Source: Bacteroidota bacterium (lineage in GTDB: Bacteria; Bacteroidota; Bacteroidia; Bacteroidales; GCA-2748055). Taken from it: a stretch of 26,243 nucleotides of DNA. The stretch covers positions 1-26,243 of the forward strand of contig JAAEOI010000690.1 in assembly GCA_024244665.1 (NCBI GenBank), read 5' to 3'. Numbering within the stretch: the first letter of the stretch is position 1; each line of letters opens with the position of its first letter. The notes beneath the pieces are model-generated. The model was not told the DNA's origin and did not search any database. It worked only from the letters and a program-made list of their open reading frames with translations. Below are positions 17,030 through 26,242 of the stretch, piece after piece. The translations under genes and the position numbers were made by a program.

Positions 17030-17069
17030 ATGATGTGTTTATGATGTATACATATAATGATCATGATGT
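17030..17069 (+). repeat. Three ATGATGT direct repeats on an 11-bp helical spacing
   Basis: Copies start at 17030, 17041 and 17063, offsets of 11 and 22 bp, which puts all three on the same face of the DNA. This is a plausible activator-binding array upstream of susC; the DNA-binding protein would most simply be the regulator encoded just upstream. Confidence 0.4.
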
Positions 17070-17173
17070 AGTCTTGATGAATATAAATACTTGCTTTTTA
17101 CCTGGGGCCATCCTAATTTTAATCTTTCAAATTGATAATCGACGCAATAAGAAAACCATTTAAATTAATATCT

Positions 17174-20100
17174 ATGAGAAGAATTTTTACATTAATGATC
17201 CTGTCCTGTTTTATGGCCGCCGGTGTGGGTCAGGTCAGGACGATCACAGGTTTTGTAACGGATTCTGAGACCGGGGAGGGTCTTATTGGTGTAACGGTCG
17301 TTATTGAAGGATCTACCAGGGGTGCAAGTACAGGCCTCGACGGAGATTACACAATCGAAGCTGCTGACGGAGAGGTGATTGTTTTCTCCTATGTAGGGTA
17401 CCTTTCTAAAAGTGAACCGGTCGATGGACAGGAAGAGATCAATGTTACCCTTGAAACGGAGTTGCTTGATATTGATGAAGTTGTTGTTGTGGGTTACGGC
17501 ACTCAGAAAAAAAGCCTGGTCACAGGTGCAATCTCTAAATTGGATGCGGAGGATCTGAACAAGAATTCGGCCAGGGTTGAGCAGGCTCTGCAGGGGAAAA
17601 CAGCGGGCGTTAATATTGTGCAGGAGTCGGGTTCTCCCGGGGCTGGATTGTCGGTGCGGATCAGGGGAACCAGTACGAACAAGAATTCAAATCCACTCTT
17701 TATCGTGGACGGAATGCGCACAGGGGGTATTGATTATCTGAACGCAAATGACATCGAATCCATCGAGATACTGAAAGATGCAGCCTCAGCTGCCATATAC
17801 GGTGCAGAGGCCGCCAACGGGGTGATTCTAATAACCACAAAGGGGGGGGCTAATACGGGCCAGTCGGTGATCAATTATAATTTCAGCCATGGAATTCAGC
17901 AGCTTGGAAATTCGAGCAAGGTTCTGAACGCAGAACAATATGCCACCTATTACCGGGAAGGTCTTCGCCATGAAATTATAAGTGATAATACAGGTTTTGA
18001 AATACCTGATGAATTGTTGGAGAGGTTTGTAAACGCTGCATATCCGTTCCACCAGGATACGCTTGGCCAGGGGACTGACTGGTTGGAGGAGGTTTTCCAG
18101 CCGGCATCCATGAGCGAGCACAATTTGTCAATCAGTGGCGGCAATGAATCGACCTCGGTATTTGCTTCCGGATCCTACTTTAACCAGGATGGTATTTTGG
18201 GGGGATCGAAAGCAAACTTCAACAGGTATACCGCCCGTCTGAATATATCACACAAGGTGAAGGACTGGCTTACCTTTGGAACAAATATCTCTTATACACA
18301 CATCACACGCACTGAGGTTGATGAAAACAGTGAATTTGGAGGAGTGATCTCAAATGCAATGAATCTGGATCCCCTCACGCCTGTTTATTTCGAAGATGCC
18401 AGTATGATTCCCGAGAAATACCAGGCACAGATCAACGACAACATAGATGATATCGCCAATTCTTCCTTGAAAGCTCCGGGAGATAAAGGATATTATGGCA
18501 TGTCAACCATCGTTCAGAATGAAACCCGGAATCCGGTAGCCCAGATTGATAACAAGCACGACAAGTGGACCACCGATAAACTCCTGGGAGGTGTCAATGT
18601 AAAGATTACTCCGGTGGAAGGGCTTACCCTAAAAACCGACTACAGCATTGATCTGGCATCGGGGAACAGATTGTATTGGACCCCGGTATATTATTACCAT
18701 TCCATCAACTATAATTTCCTGAATACCACCGGACATGAGAACAACCGATGGTTCACATGGCAATGGGAGAATACAGCGACCTATACAAAGGATTTTGGTG
18801 ATCACGGTTTTATGTTTCTGGGCGGAATGACCATGAGAGAATATACCTTAAATTATTTGAGTGGCTTCGGAGAGGGACTTCAGGAGGAATCGTGGAACTT
18901 CGCTGTGCTGGATGCGGTCCTGAGTGATTCAACCAAGGCAGCTGCCGGGGGAAGGAGAAATGAAGACAACCGCTTGCTGTCCTATTTCGGACGTGTTCAG
19001 TACAATTACCAGGAAAAATATATGGTGGATTTGGTGTTGCGTGCCGATGCATCTTCCAAGTTAAGCGCTACGAACCGTATGCAGTATTTTCCATCCCTAT
19101 CACTCGGCTGGGTGCTATCCAGGGAGAGTTTCTGGAATATGCAGGCTATAAATTTCTTAAAGCTGAGGGCAAGCTGGGGACAAAATGGATCCATTCAGTC
19201 ACTGGGTAACTTCGAGTATGTTTCAACAATTAAAACCGATGCGGAATCCTCCTATTACATCAGCGGGGGGAGCAGGCTTTCTGGTTCTGAACCCACAGCC
19301 CTGAGCAATCCTGACCTGGTCTGGGAGACATCCGAACAGATTGATATCGGGGTTGATATCAGGTTTTTACAGAATAGGCTTTCATTTACATCGGATTTCT
19401 ACAGGAAAAAAACAATCGACCTGATCACCATTGCTTCCATTCCCGAATATGTTGGGAACCATGTACCCAATGCTAATTCAGGAGATATCTCAAATACAGG
19501 GATTGAGATGGAGATTTCCTACCGGGCTATGGCAGGTGATTTTTCTTACACCATAGGGGCCAACGCAGCGTACAATAAAAATGAAGTGACAAATTTATCC
19601 TCTCCGCTGCTGGGTCAGAACCTGGGTACAACCGGAGCCATTACGCGGTCTGAGCAGGGATCACCCATATGGTACTTTTACGGATATAAGACCGATGGCA
19701 TCTTTGATTCCTTCGAGGAGATTGAGGCCTATACCAATGACAAAGGAGAATTAATCCAGCCGGCAGCGATTCCGGGTGACGTGAAGTTTCAGGATGTAAC
19801 TCCCGACGGGGTGATCAATGAGGATGATAAGACCATCATCGGCAGTCCGCACCCCGACTGGATATTCGGGCTGAATGCAAACCTGGGGTATAAGAACTTC
19901 GATCTCTCGTTTTTCTTCAGTGGAACCCTTGGGAATGAAGTCTATTTTGGGGCCTACCGGACCGACCTCACTGATAACAACAAGCCTTTATACTTCTATG
20001 AAGAAGGCTGGACACCAGAGAATCATACGGATAATTTTCCCCGTTACACGGTTACTGATAACAACGGGAATTTTTCGCACAATGATCTGTTCGTATTCGA

Positions 20101-20362
20101 TGGCAGTTATGTAAGGTTGCAGAACCTGGAGCTGGGTTACACGCTGCCCGGGAATATTTCGGAAAGAATAAAGATCCAAAAACTAAGGATCTATGCTTCC
20201 GCCAGGAATCTTTTTGTGATTACCAGTTATCCTGGCAGTGATCCCGAGATTGGGAATAGTGCTGATTCTGATGCAGACAAGGATATGAAGAGTATCGGAG
20301 TTGACCGGGGCCTGTTTCCAAGGTCAAGAGTGTTTACGTTTGGTATTAATCTGACGCTGTAA
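17174..20362 (+). CDS. susC: SusC-like TonB-dependent outer-membrane oligosaccharide transporter
   Basis: From ATG 17174 the protein is 1062 residues. It has a signal peptide (MRRIFTLMILSCFMAAGVGQ), a carboxypeptidase-like regulatory domain at about 22-100 (TITGFVTDSETGEGLIGVTV), and the conserved VDEVVVVGYGTQKK-like segment (IDEVVVVGYGTQKKSLVTGA). The plug domain runs to about 228 with the SusC signature AAIYGAEAANGVILITTKGG, and a 22-strand barrel occupies the rest, ending RSRVFTFGINLTL. It imports glycan oligomers using TonB-ExbBD energy. Its stop overlaps the susD ATG by one base (TAATG), indicating translational coupling. Sequence alone does not give the substrate; the GH16 and CBM genes downstream suggest beta-1,3-glucan. 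Confidence 0.96.
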   Translation: MRRIFTLMILSCFMAAGVGQVRTITGFVTDSETGEGLIGVTVVIEGSTRGASTGLDGDYTIEAADGEVIVFSYVGYLSKSEPVDGQEEINVTLETELLDIDEVVVVGYGTQKKSLVTGAISKLDAEDLNKNSARVEQALQGKTAGVNIVQESGSPGAGLSVRIRGTSTNKNSNPLFIVDGMRTGGIDYLNANDIESIEILKDAASAAIYGAEAANGVILITTKGGANTGQSVINYNFSHGIQQLGNSSKVLNAEQYATYYREGLRHEIISDNTGFEIPDELLERFVNAAYPFHQDTLGQGTDWLEEVFQPASMSEHNLSISGGNESTSVFASGSYFNQDGILGGSKANFNRYTARLNISHKVKDWLTFGTNISYTHITRTEVDENSEFGGVISNAMNLDPLTPVYFEDASMIPEKYQAQINDNIDDIANSSLKAPGDKGYYGMSTIVQNETRNPVAQIDNKHDKWTTDKLLGGVNVKITPVEGLTLKTDYSIDLASGNRLYWTPVYYYHSINYNFLNTTGHENNRWFTWQWENTATYTKDFGDHGFMFLGGMTMREYTLNYLSGFGEGLQEESWNFAVLDAVLSDSTKAAAGGRRNEDNRLLSYFGRVQYNYQEKYMVDLVLRADASSKLSATNRMQYFPSLSLGWVLSRESFWNMQAINFLKLRASWGQNGSIQSLGNFEYVSTIKTDAESSYYISGGSRLSGSEPTALSNPDLVWETSEQIDIGVDIRFLQNRLSFTSDFYRKKTIDLITIASIPEYVGNHVPNANSGDISNTGIEMEISYRAMAGDFSYTIGANAAYNKNEVTNLSSPLLGQNLGTTGAITRSEQGSPIWYFYGYKTDGIFDSFEEIEAYTNDKGELIQPAAIPGDVKFQDVTPDGVINEDDKTIIGSPHPDWIFGLNANLGYKNFDLSFFFSGTLGNEVYFGAYRTDLTDNNKPLYFYEEGWTPENHTDNFPRYTVTDNNGNFSHNDLFVFDGSYVRLQNLELGYTLPGNISERIKIQKLRIYASARNLFVITSYPGSDPEIGNSADSDADKDMKSIGVDRGLFPRSRVFTFGINLTL

Positions 20363-21900
20363 TGAAAAAACTAAACAAAATGAAGAGCATTAAATATATC
20401 ATAGTCATTTCATTGGTTCTTTCTGCCGGTTGCTCTGACTGGCTGGAGATGGAACCTGTTGGCGAGAAGTTTGAAAGTAATTTCTACCAGAGCGAAAAAG
20501 AGATATACCAGGGACTGGTTGCCTGCTATTCCATGCTACAACCGAAATATTTTTCCGGGTGGTCCTCATACTACTTCATGGCAAGCTTCCCTTCGGATGA
20601 TTCGGAAGTTGTGGGTGGAGGAAAAAGCGACCGGCCCGAATATCATGAAGTAAATGATTTTAGGACATTACCCACAAACACAGCAGTATTACAGCTCTGG
20701 AGAAGGGGGTATTATGGTATTAACAGGGCCAATGCAGTTCTGCTAAATGCAGATCCGGAAGCTTCTGAGAAGTCAAGGGCCTATGTGGCCGAGGCGCGCT
20801 TCCTGAGGGCATATTACTATTTTGAGCTTGTCAGGTTCTATGGCGATGTGGTTTTGTTTACAGAAAACCTCGGGGCTGATGCCTATGACCAGGCGCAATC
20901 ACCCGCAAAAGAGGTCTATGCCCAGATTATTTCGGATCTGCTTGCAGCCATACCCGACCTGGTCGAAAAAACGCAACTGACAGGTGTCGATATTTTCAGG
21001 GCCACCAGGGGGGCTGCGCAAACCTTGCTGGGCAAGGCATATCTATACATGGCATCACCCTATTTCATGGAACGCTATAGTTTTGACAAGACATCCACAG
21101 AGTATTATTCGCTGGCGGCTGAGCAGTTCAATAATGTAGTTGGAACTGGAATATATGACCTGGAACCCGTATATGATGACATTTGGCAGTTCAGTCATGA
21201 GCGTGGGATTGAATCTATTTTTGAGATTGAATATGGAAATATCGAACGAGGCGGGGATTGGGCAAATGGCCGGGTAAACGGGGGGAATATCGATGTGCAG
21301 ATGAGCGGTCCTCGTTCCATTTCAACCGATACACTCAATGCCGGCTGGGGGTTTGACATGGTTTCGAAAGACCTGATCGCAGCATATAATGCAGCTGGTG
21401 ATGTGGTTCGAAAGGAGGGGACAGCCTACGGGGAAGCATTTCTTGCCTCCATAGGAGCTTCCGGCTGGGATCAAAATGAGGATTATACAGGATGGTTCAG
21501 CAAGAAGCGTGCACCATGGGTTTACGCCACCTCCTCCAGTGTCCCGGAATGGAATTATGAAACCAATGAAAGGGTTTTACGGTACGGAGACCTCTTGTTG
21601 ATGATGGCCGAGGCCATGATCGGCAGTGGATCAGGAGACCCGACAGTTCCTTTTAACAAAGTGAGGGAACGGGCCGGACTGGACCCGCTATCTGTGGTGA
21701 CCATGGATGACATTAAACTTGAACGAAGGCTGGAACTGGCCATGGAAGGGTTCCGCTATATCGACCTGATTCGATGGGGGGATGCTCCATCTGTTCTTGG
21801 CGACCTTGGTTTTGTCGAAAACAAACACGAGGTCTTTCCCATACCCCAGGATGAGATACTGAATTCAAATAATACACTTACACAGAATGATAATTATTAA
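20362..21900 (+). CDS. susD: SusD/RagB-like surface glycan-binding lipoprotein
   Basis: The 512-residue lipoprotein has lipobox LSAGC with Cys24; an in-frame ATG at 20380 is an alternative start. SusD hallmarks are CSDWLEMEPVGEKFES at the N terminus, AEARFLRAYYYFELVRFYGDV in the helical core, RGAAQTLLGKAYLYMASPYF, and the C-terminal ERRLELAMEGFRYIDLIRWG with FPIPQDEILNSNNTLTQNDN at the end. It caps the SusC barrel on the cell surface and delivers bound oligosaccharides. It overlaps susC by one base and is followed 35 bp later by another surface glycan-binding candidate. It is full length with no breaks. Confidence 0.96.
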   Translation: MKKLNKMKSIKYIIVISLVLSAGCSDWLEMEPVGEKFESNFYQSEKEIYQGLVACYSMLQPKYFSGWSSYYFMASFPSDDSEVVGGGKSDRPEYHEVNDFRTLPTNTAVLQLWRRGYYGINRANAVLLNADPEASEKSRAYVAEARFLRAYYYFELVRFYGDVVLFTENLGADAYDQAQSPAKEVYAQIISDLLAAIPDLVEKTQLTGVDIFRATRGAAQTLLGKAYLYMASPYFMERYSFDKTSTEYYSLAAEQFNNVVGTGIYDLEPVYDDIWQFSHERGIESIFEIEYGNIERGGDWANGRVNGGNIDVQMSGPRSISTDTLNAGWGFDMVSKDLIAAYNAAGDVVRKEGTAYGEAFLASIGASGWDQNEDYTGWFSKKRAPWVYATSSSVPEWNYETNERVLRYGDLLLMMAEAMIGSGSGDPTVPFNKVRERAGLDPLSVVTMDDIKLERRLELAMEGFRYIDLIRWGDAPSVLGDLGFVENKHEVFPIPQDEILNSNNTLTQNDNY

Positions 21901-21935
21901 TCAGTTCAATTTAAATACTTAAACAATCTACAATT

Positions 21936-23663
21936 ATGAAAAAGATTTTACTATTTAGTCTTGTTTGCTTAACGGGAGCGTTGATGTCTTTTGGACAAAT
22001 CACCCTCCTGGACTTTGAGTCTGTTTCCGACCCTCTGGTTGAAGACTTTGACCTTACGTCCTATGAGAGTGCTGTTTCAAATCCAAACGGCGATGGAGCT
22101 GTTGGAAAAGTTGTAAAGGCAGGATGGGCATTCTGGGGTGGAGTTAATATCTATTTCGGTGGTGATGTGGTTTTTTCCGGGACCAATGATACGGTAATGA
22201 TTGACTTTTATACAACTGATGCCGGGTTGAATGATTCGATTCTGTTTAAATTTCAGTTGTTCAATCGTATGGGCGGAGTTGAGACCATTGAGGTGGATGG
22301 TTTCTATACGGATGCCAACGACACCGAGGTAGGAGTATGGAAGACACTAAAATTTCCATTACCTGATGGGATCACAGGTTCCTACAACCAGATTGTGATA
22401 TTCTTCGGATGGTCGTATGCCACTGATGGTGATATCTACTATTTTGATAATGTTGTTGTCCCGGGTTTCAATGCCTACACAGACACCGATGTGACGTTTA
22501 ATATTACCGACAAGTTCAACAACGCCACTGATGTTAAATTGTTTATTGATGGTGCAGACACTCCCCTGACCCAGGAAGGAAATTTATATTCCAACACCAC
22601 TTCATTGGCTCCTCACACCATTCTGTTGGGTCAGAGCACTGGTATTTATGAGATCGTCTATTCTCACATGGCCAATGGTGTAGAAATAAGGGATACCACC
22701 TCACTTATCTGTGGTTCACCTTCAGGAGCGCAGGAATTGATCCAGCTCATTATTGTGGAAGAGCCTGAAGATGGAACGGCCCTGGCTATCAGTGTGGGGG
22801 GAACCCCTCCGGTCATTGACGGTACAGTTGATGATGTTTGGAGCAATGCAAAAACCCATACCCTGCAGGAACGCAGCTGGTGGGGTTCTCCTACAGGAAT
22901 GTATACCACCTGGAAGATCATGTGGGATATCGATAATTTATACCTGTTGTACATGGTGGAGGATGCAACCCCTTATAACAGCGCTCCGGTGAATGCGTAT
23001 GAAAACGACTGCATAGAGACATTCTTCGATATGAATCAGTCGGCTGGAACTCCTTATGATGCCGACGACTGGCAAATTCGCACCATCAGGTCGCTTGATA
23101 GCTGGACCGGATCAGCCAATGTAACCGATGATTGGGGACAAGACCTTCAAAGAGCGCAATCCATGATGGCAGAGGATGCAGGGTATATTATTGAGCTGGC
23201 CATCCCCTGGACTTCACTTTCAGCTTCCTTCCTGCCCCTGGTTGGGAAAGAATTCAATTTCGATGCCTCTTCCACCGATGTGGGTGCAGGTGGGGGTGCC
23301 CGACTGTTCAGAGAGGCCTGGACTACCAATGAAGACAAAGCCTATAATAATACCGTGGACTTCGGGACCATCACACTGTCGGACAAGACAAATGAGGGGG
23401 GTGGAACTGCCGTAGAAAACAGAGAAGTGGCCAAAATTTCATTATATCCGAACCCTGCCAGTGAGATGGTAACGGTCCGTTCCGGTGTGGAGATCTCCAG
23501 CATTAGGATCCTGGATATGACAGGCCGTACAGTAAGTAGCATCAGCTCCATTCACAATTCCACCACAACTGTTAATGTTAGTGATCTTGCGGGGGGTGTG
23601 TACCTGATAAACATTTCTGATATGGAAGGTGGCATTTCTGTTCGGAAATTGAGGGTTCACTAA
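21936..23663 (+). CDS. T9SS-secreted CBM-containing surface glycan-binding protein (CBM9-like domain)
   Basis: The 575-residue protein has a signal peptide ending near MSFGQ. Residues 21-175 form a galactose-binding-like sandwich (LLDFESVSDPLVEDF, FGWSYATDGDIYYFDNVVVPG). An Ig-like spacer follows at about 180-270. A CBM9/DOMON-type domain lies at about 285-480 (PPVIDGTVDDVWSNAKTHTL, TWKIMWDIDNLYLLYMVED, ENDCIETFFDMN, YIIELAIPWTSL). The last ~75 residues are a type IX secretion sorting domain (ISLYPNPASEMVTV ... GGVYLINI ... VRKLRVH). No catalytic motif is visible, so it probably binds glycan beside SusCD in the role of SusE/SusF, reaching the surface by T9SS rather than as a lipoprotein. It is third in the operon and is followed by a strong terminator. 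Confidence 0.85.
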   Translation: MKKILLFSLVCLTGALMSFGQITLLDFESVSDPLVEDFDLTSYESAVSNPNGDGAVGKVVKAGWAFWGGVNIYFGGDVVFSGTNDTVMIDFYTTDAGLNDSILFKFQLFNRMGGVETIEVDGFYTDANDTEVGVWKTLKFPLPDGITGSYNQIVIFFGWSYATDGDIYYFDNVVVPGFNAYTDTDVTFNITDKFNNATDVKLFIDGADTPLTQEGNLYSNTTSLAPHTILLGQSTGIYEIVYSHMANGVEIRDTTSLICGSPSGAQELIQLIIVEEPEDGTALAISVGGTPPVIDGTVDDVWSNAKTHTLQERSWWGSPTGMYTTWKIMWDIDNLYLLYMVEDATPYNSAPVNAYENDCIETFFDMNQSAGTPYDADDWQIRTIRSLDSWTGSANVTDDWGQDLQRAQSMMAEDAGYIIELAIPWTSLSASFLPLVGKEFNFDASSTDVGAGGGARLFREAWTTNEDKAYNNTVDFGTITLSDKTNEGGGTAVENREVAKISLYPNPASEMVTVRSGVEISSIRILDMTGRTVSSISSIHNSTTTVNVSDLAGGVYLINISDMEGGISVRKLRVH

Positions 23664-23680
23664 AAGTAGTTTCTTATTGG

Positions 23681-23719
23681 TTTATTAAAGGGGTTGCATC
23701 CGGCAACCCCTTTAATAAA
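23681..23719. terminator. Very strong hairpin inside the glucan operon (bidirectional terminator or processing site)
   Basis: Perfect 17-bp arms (TTTATTAAAGGGGTTGC at 23681-23697, complement at 23703-23719) enclose the 5-nt loop ATCCG, with a GC-rich core and A/T-rich outer stem. It begins 17 bp after the CBM-protein stop. The outer stem gives a T-rich tract on either strand. The next gene starts 42 bp later on the same strand, with no clear new promoter. Confidence 0.75.
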
Positions 23720-23761
23720 TATTCTGCTTCACAAATAAAATCACACCCTAAAGGTTAGATA

Positions 23762-25780
23762 ATGAAATTCCTGAGGCTAATCGCAACATTTCTATGGGTA
23801 TCGATTCTGGGGTATTACGATTCAGAACTCAACGCCCAGGCATGTTATGAACTTATATTAAGCGAAGAGTTCAATTATTCGGGTCGACCCGATTCAACCG
23901 TATGGACCCAGGAGGTTGGTGGGAATGGCTGGGGAAATAATGAGCTGCAGTATTATACAGAGGGCCGACCCGAAAATGCCAGGGTAGAAGATGGCCACCT
24001 GGTGATTGAGGCGATTAAAGAGCCATACGAAGGAAACAGCTATACATCAGCCAGGTTGATTACATACCAGAATGGCCTCTCGTTCAAGTATGGGAAGATG
24101 GAGGCAAGGATGAAACTTCCTTACGGACAGGGGATCTGGCCTGCATTCTGGATGCTGGGTGGCGCTATTTTTGAAGGAACCCCGTGGCCTGCATGCGGTG
24201 AAATTGATATCATGGAAATGGTTGGTGGCGGCCCGGGAAGGGACGATTTAGTTCACGGCACCATACACTGGTCAGATGCCGGAGGGAACCATGCCCAGTA
24301 TGGAGGCCAGAAACAACTGGAAGAAGGGGTATTTGCCGATACTTTTCATGTTTTCTCTATCGAGTGGAACGCCAATACCATAAAGTGGTTCCTTGACGGG
24401 ATCCAGTATCATGTGGTAGATATCACCCCGGGAGACCTGAATGAATTCCATGAAAATTTCTTTATCCTGCTCAATCTTGCGGTAGGTGGTAACTGGCCCG
24501 GTTCCCCCGATGCATCCACAGTGTTCCCACAAAGAATGTATGTGGATTATGTGAGGGTGTACCAGCTGGATACCGCCCCCGGGATCAAAGGCGATACGGT
24601 GGTGATTGCCTCCGAAAAAGGCGTCCGTTTTTCGACGGTAGAATCAGTTGAATTCACCTATTCCTGGTCTGTTCCTCCCGATGCAGAAATTCTGAAAGGA
24701 GAGGGCACCCCTTCCATTTTGGTTGACTGGGGATGTGATACCGGAACAGTTTCCTGCTCCCTGACAACCCTGTGCGGAGCGTATGAGCTGGAGCATAAGG
24801 TGGGGCTGGAAGAGCTGCAGATCAGCGGGAAGGACCAGGTTGAGCTGAATGAGTCCAACCTTACCTATTCAATTCCACTTTCCGGCGGAGCATCCCATGA
24901 ATGGCTGTTGCCGGATGGAGTGGTACTGAATTCAGAAAATGACACAAATTCCATCAACGTTAACTGGACCGATCAGGACGGGGAGATCGTTCTCATGCTG
25001 TCCAATTCTTGTGGTGCCGATACAGCATCACTGCAAATCTCGGTCTTCAGTCAGTTGCCCTATCCCGATCCTGACACTCCCCATCTGATACCCGGAACCA
25101 TTGAATCCGTGCATTACGATTCGGGTGGGGAGGGAATTTCCTATCATGATTATGAACCGGAAAACCTTGGTCCGGGTTCCCGGCAGGACGAAGGTGTTGA
25201 CACTGAACCAAACGACGGGAGCGAAAATATCGGATGGCTTGAGCCAGGCGAATGGCTGGAGTACGCCATCGAAGTTGAAAAAACAGGATTATACGACGTG
25301 GAGATTCGGGCCGGTTCCATAAACAGCACCGGTAAATTAAAACTATTGTTTAATGGAGAGGAGCGATCCGGTGAGGTGGCAGTACCCCTGACAGGTTCGT
25401 GGACCACATTTACAACCATTCAGTTAAGTGATATACAATTATATAATACGGATCAACTCATGCGGATCCATATTGTTAATGGCCAGTTTAATATGGGCCG
25501 GCTGAATTTCAGGGAGGCGTCGCCTAGCCTGGTTGAAAGTGTTGAAAGAATCGAGGTCTATGTATATCCTTCGGTCACGAACCGCTACATTTTTGTAAAA
25601 AACATTGATTTACCGCATCAATATTCAATATCCGACATGATGGGGCGCCTGGTACAAACAGGTGTCATTGAGCCTGATGCCCCTGTTGATGTCGGAGAAC
25701 TGGTCCCGGGAGGGTACTTTCTGTTCCTGGAGCGTGATCAGAATTTTCGGGTAGCTGGAAGGTTTCATAAAGCTAATTAG
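23762..25780 (+). CDS. GH16 endo-beta-1,3-glucanase (laminarinase-like) with PKD-like, CBM6 and T9SS domains
   Basis: The 672-residue secreted enzyme has a signal peptide ending near LNAQA. The GH16 catalytic domain covers about 29-272 with NGWGNNELQYYTE, LPYGQGIWPAFWMLG and the active-site GEIDIMEMVG: Glu147 nucleophile, Asp149, Glu152 acid/base, all present. The EIDIME form with the extra Met is the laminarinase/beta-bulge type. Two PKD/Ig-like modules (about 275-435) follow, then a CBM6 at about 445-583 (GSENIGWLEPGEWLEYAIEV, KTGLYDVEIRAGS) and a T9SS sorting domain (about 595-672, ending VAGRFHKAN). It should hydrolyse internal beta-1,3 (or mixed beta-1,3/1,4) glucan links at the cell surface. 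It lies between a strong hairpin and the MFS gene (10-bp gap). Agarase or carrageenase activity is less likely given the WPAFWMLG pattern. Confidence 0.93.
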   Translation: MKFLRLIATFLWVSILGYYDSELNAQACYELILSEEFNYSGRPDSTVWTQEVGGNGWGNNELQYYTEGRPENARVEDGHLVIEAIKEPYEGNSYTSARLITYQNGLSFKYGKMEARMKLPYGQGIWPAFWMLGGAIFEGTPWPACGEIDIMEMVGGGPGRDDLVHGTIHWSDAGGNHAQYGGQKQLEEGVFADTFHVFSIEWNANTIKWFLDGIQYHVVDITPGDLNEFHENFFILLNLAVGGNWPGSPDASTVFPQRMYVDYVRVYQLDTAPGIKGDTVVIASEKGVRFSTVESVEFTYSWSVPPDAEILKGEGTPSILVDWGCDTGTVSCSLTTLCGAYELEHKVGLEELQISGKDQVELNESNLTYSIPLSGGASHEWLLPDGVVLNSENDTNSINVNWTDQDGEIVLMLSNSCGADTASLQISVFSQLPYPDPDTPHLIPGTIESVHYDSGGEGISYHDYEPENLGPGSRQDEGVDTEPNDGSENIGWLEPGEWLEYAIEVEKTGLYDVEIRAGSINSTGKLKLLFNGEERSGEVAVPLTGSWTTFTTIQLSDIQLYNTDQLMRIHIVNGQFNMGRLNFREASPSLVESVERIEVYVYPSVTNRYIFVKNIDLPHQYSISDMMGRLVQTGVIEPDAPVDVGELVPGGYFLFLERDQNFRVAGRFHKAN

Positions 25781-25790
25781 CAAGTTACAC

Positions 25791-26168
25791 ATGCGAAATT
25801 CAAAATTCTATTCTTTCTACATCGCTTTCATCGTTGCCCTGGGTGGATTCTTAATGGGTTTCGATGCATCGGTTATCTCGGGTGTTATCAAATTTGTCTC
25901 CATCGAATTCGAGTTATCAGCCGCACAGCATGGTTTTGCAGTGGCCAGCCTGACCCTTACGGCCACCCTGGCCATGATGTTCTCCGGCCCGCTATCAGAC
26001 CGCGTCGGCCGCAAGAAAGTCCTGATATATGCCGCCCTGTTGTTCTTCGTATCAGCTGTCTTCTCAGCCCTGTCCGCAAGTTATGCCCAGCTTGTGACCG
26101 CCAGGATGATCGGGGGACTGGGGGTGGGGGCAGCACTGATCATAATGGTTTTTTCCCCAGGGTTGTAA
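25791..26168 (+). CDS. MFS sugar porter, N-terminal part only, broken near the right edge
   Basis: The start is ATG 25791, 10 bp after the GH16 stop. TM1 reads FIVALGGFLMGFDASVISGV, TM2 covers VASLTLTATLAMMFSG, and the loop PLSDRVGRKKVLI is the MFS motif A. TM3-TM4 run to ARMIGGLGVGAALII. Sugar porters then continue with a motif such as APMYIAE, but here the reading becomes MVFSPGL and stops at TAA 26166-26168. The family needs 12 helices and ~450-500 residues; only ~4 are present. The gene would take mono- or disaccharides from periplasm to cytoplasm. The break at about 26143 is either a real rearrangement or a chimeric sequence end. Confidence 0.75.
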   Translation: MRNSKFYSFYIAFIVALGGFLMGFDASVISGVIKFVSIEFELSAAQHGFAVASLTLTATLAMMFSGPLSDRVGRKKVLIYAALLFFVSAVFSALSASYAQLVTARMIGGLGVGAALIIMVFSPGL

Positions 26169-26242
26169 TCTGTTACCGTCCCGTAAACGATTAACGAAAA
26201 AAGACCCAGGGCGATAACCAGGATGACCGACAATATCGATTT
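26145..26242 (-). CDS. Possible N-terminal fragment of another membrane-anchored gene entering from the right edge
   Basis: On the minus strand from 26242 the frame reads KSILSVILVIALGLFSLIVY and then GTVTDYNPGEKTIMIS, a short basic end, one hydrophobic helix and a TDYxPxE-like segment. I recall this pattern at the N terminus of Bacteroidota endonuclease/exonuclease/phosphatase-family proteins. The frame then runs antisense into the MFS gene until a stop at 26081-26083. Its start codon would be outside the window. Too little is visible for a firm call. Confidence 0.3.

Larger units (their letters stand above)
16850..17173 (+). promoter_or_regulatory. Regulatory gap between the regulator and susC
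   Basis: This 324-bp region has no gene. Its second half is very AT-rich and holds a 19-bp palindrome, three phased ATGATGT repeats and the small palindromes ATGTATACAT (17044-17053) and ATGATCAT (17057-17064). No exact TAnnTTTG element was found; TACTTG at 17088-17093 is the nearest. The TTG at 17132 in frame with susC is not the start, because the signal peptide begins at ATG 17174. Confidence 0.5.

Noticed and set aside
17132..17173. Upstream extension of susC from TTG 17132
   Set aside because: The signal peptide begins at ATG 17174; the added residues would precede it and the TTG start has no support.
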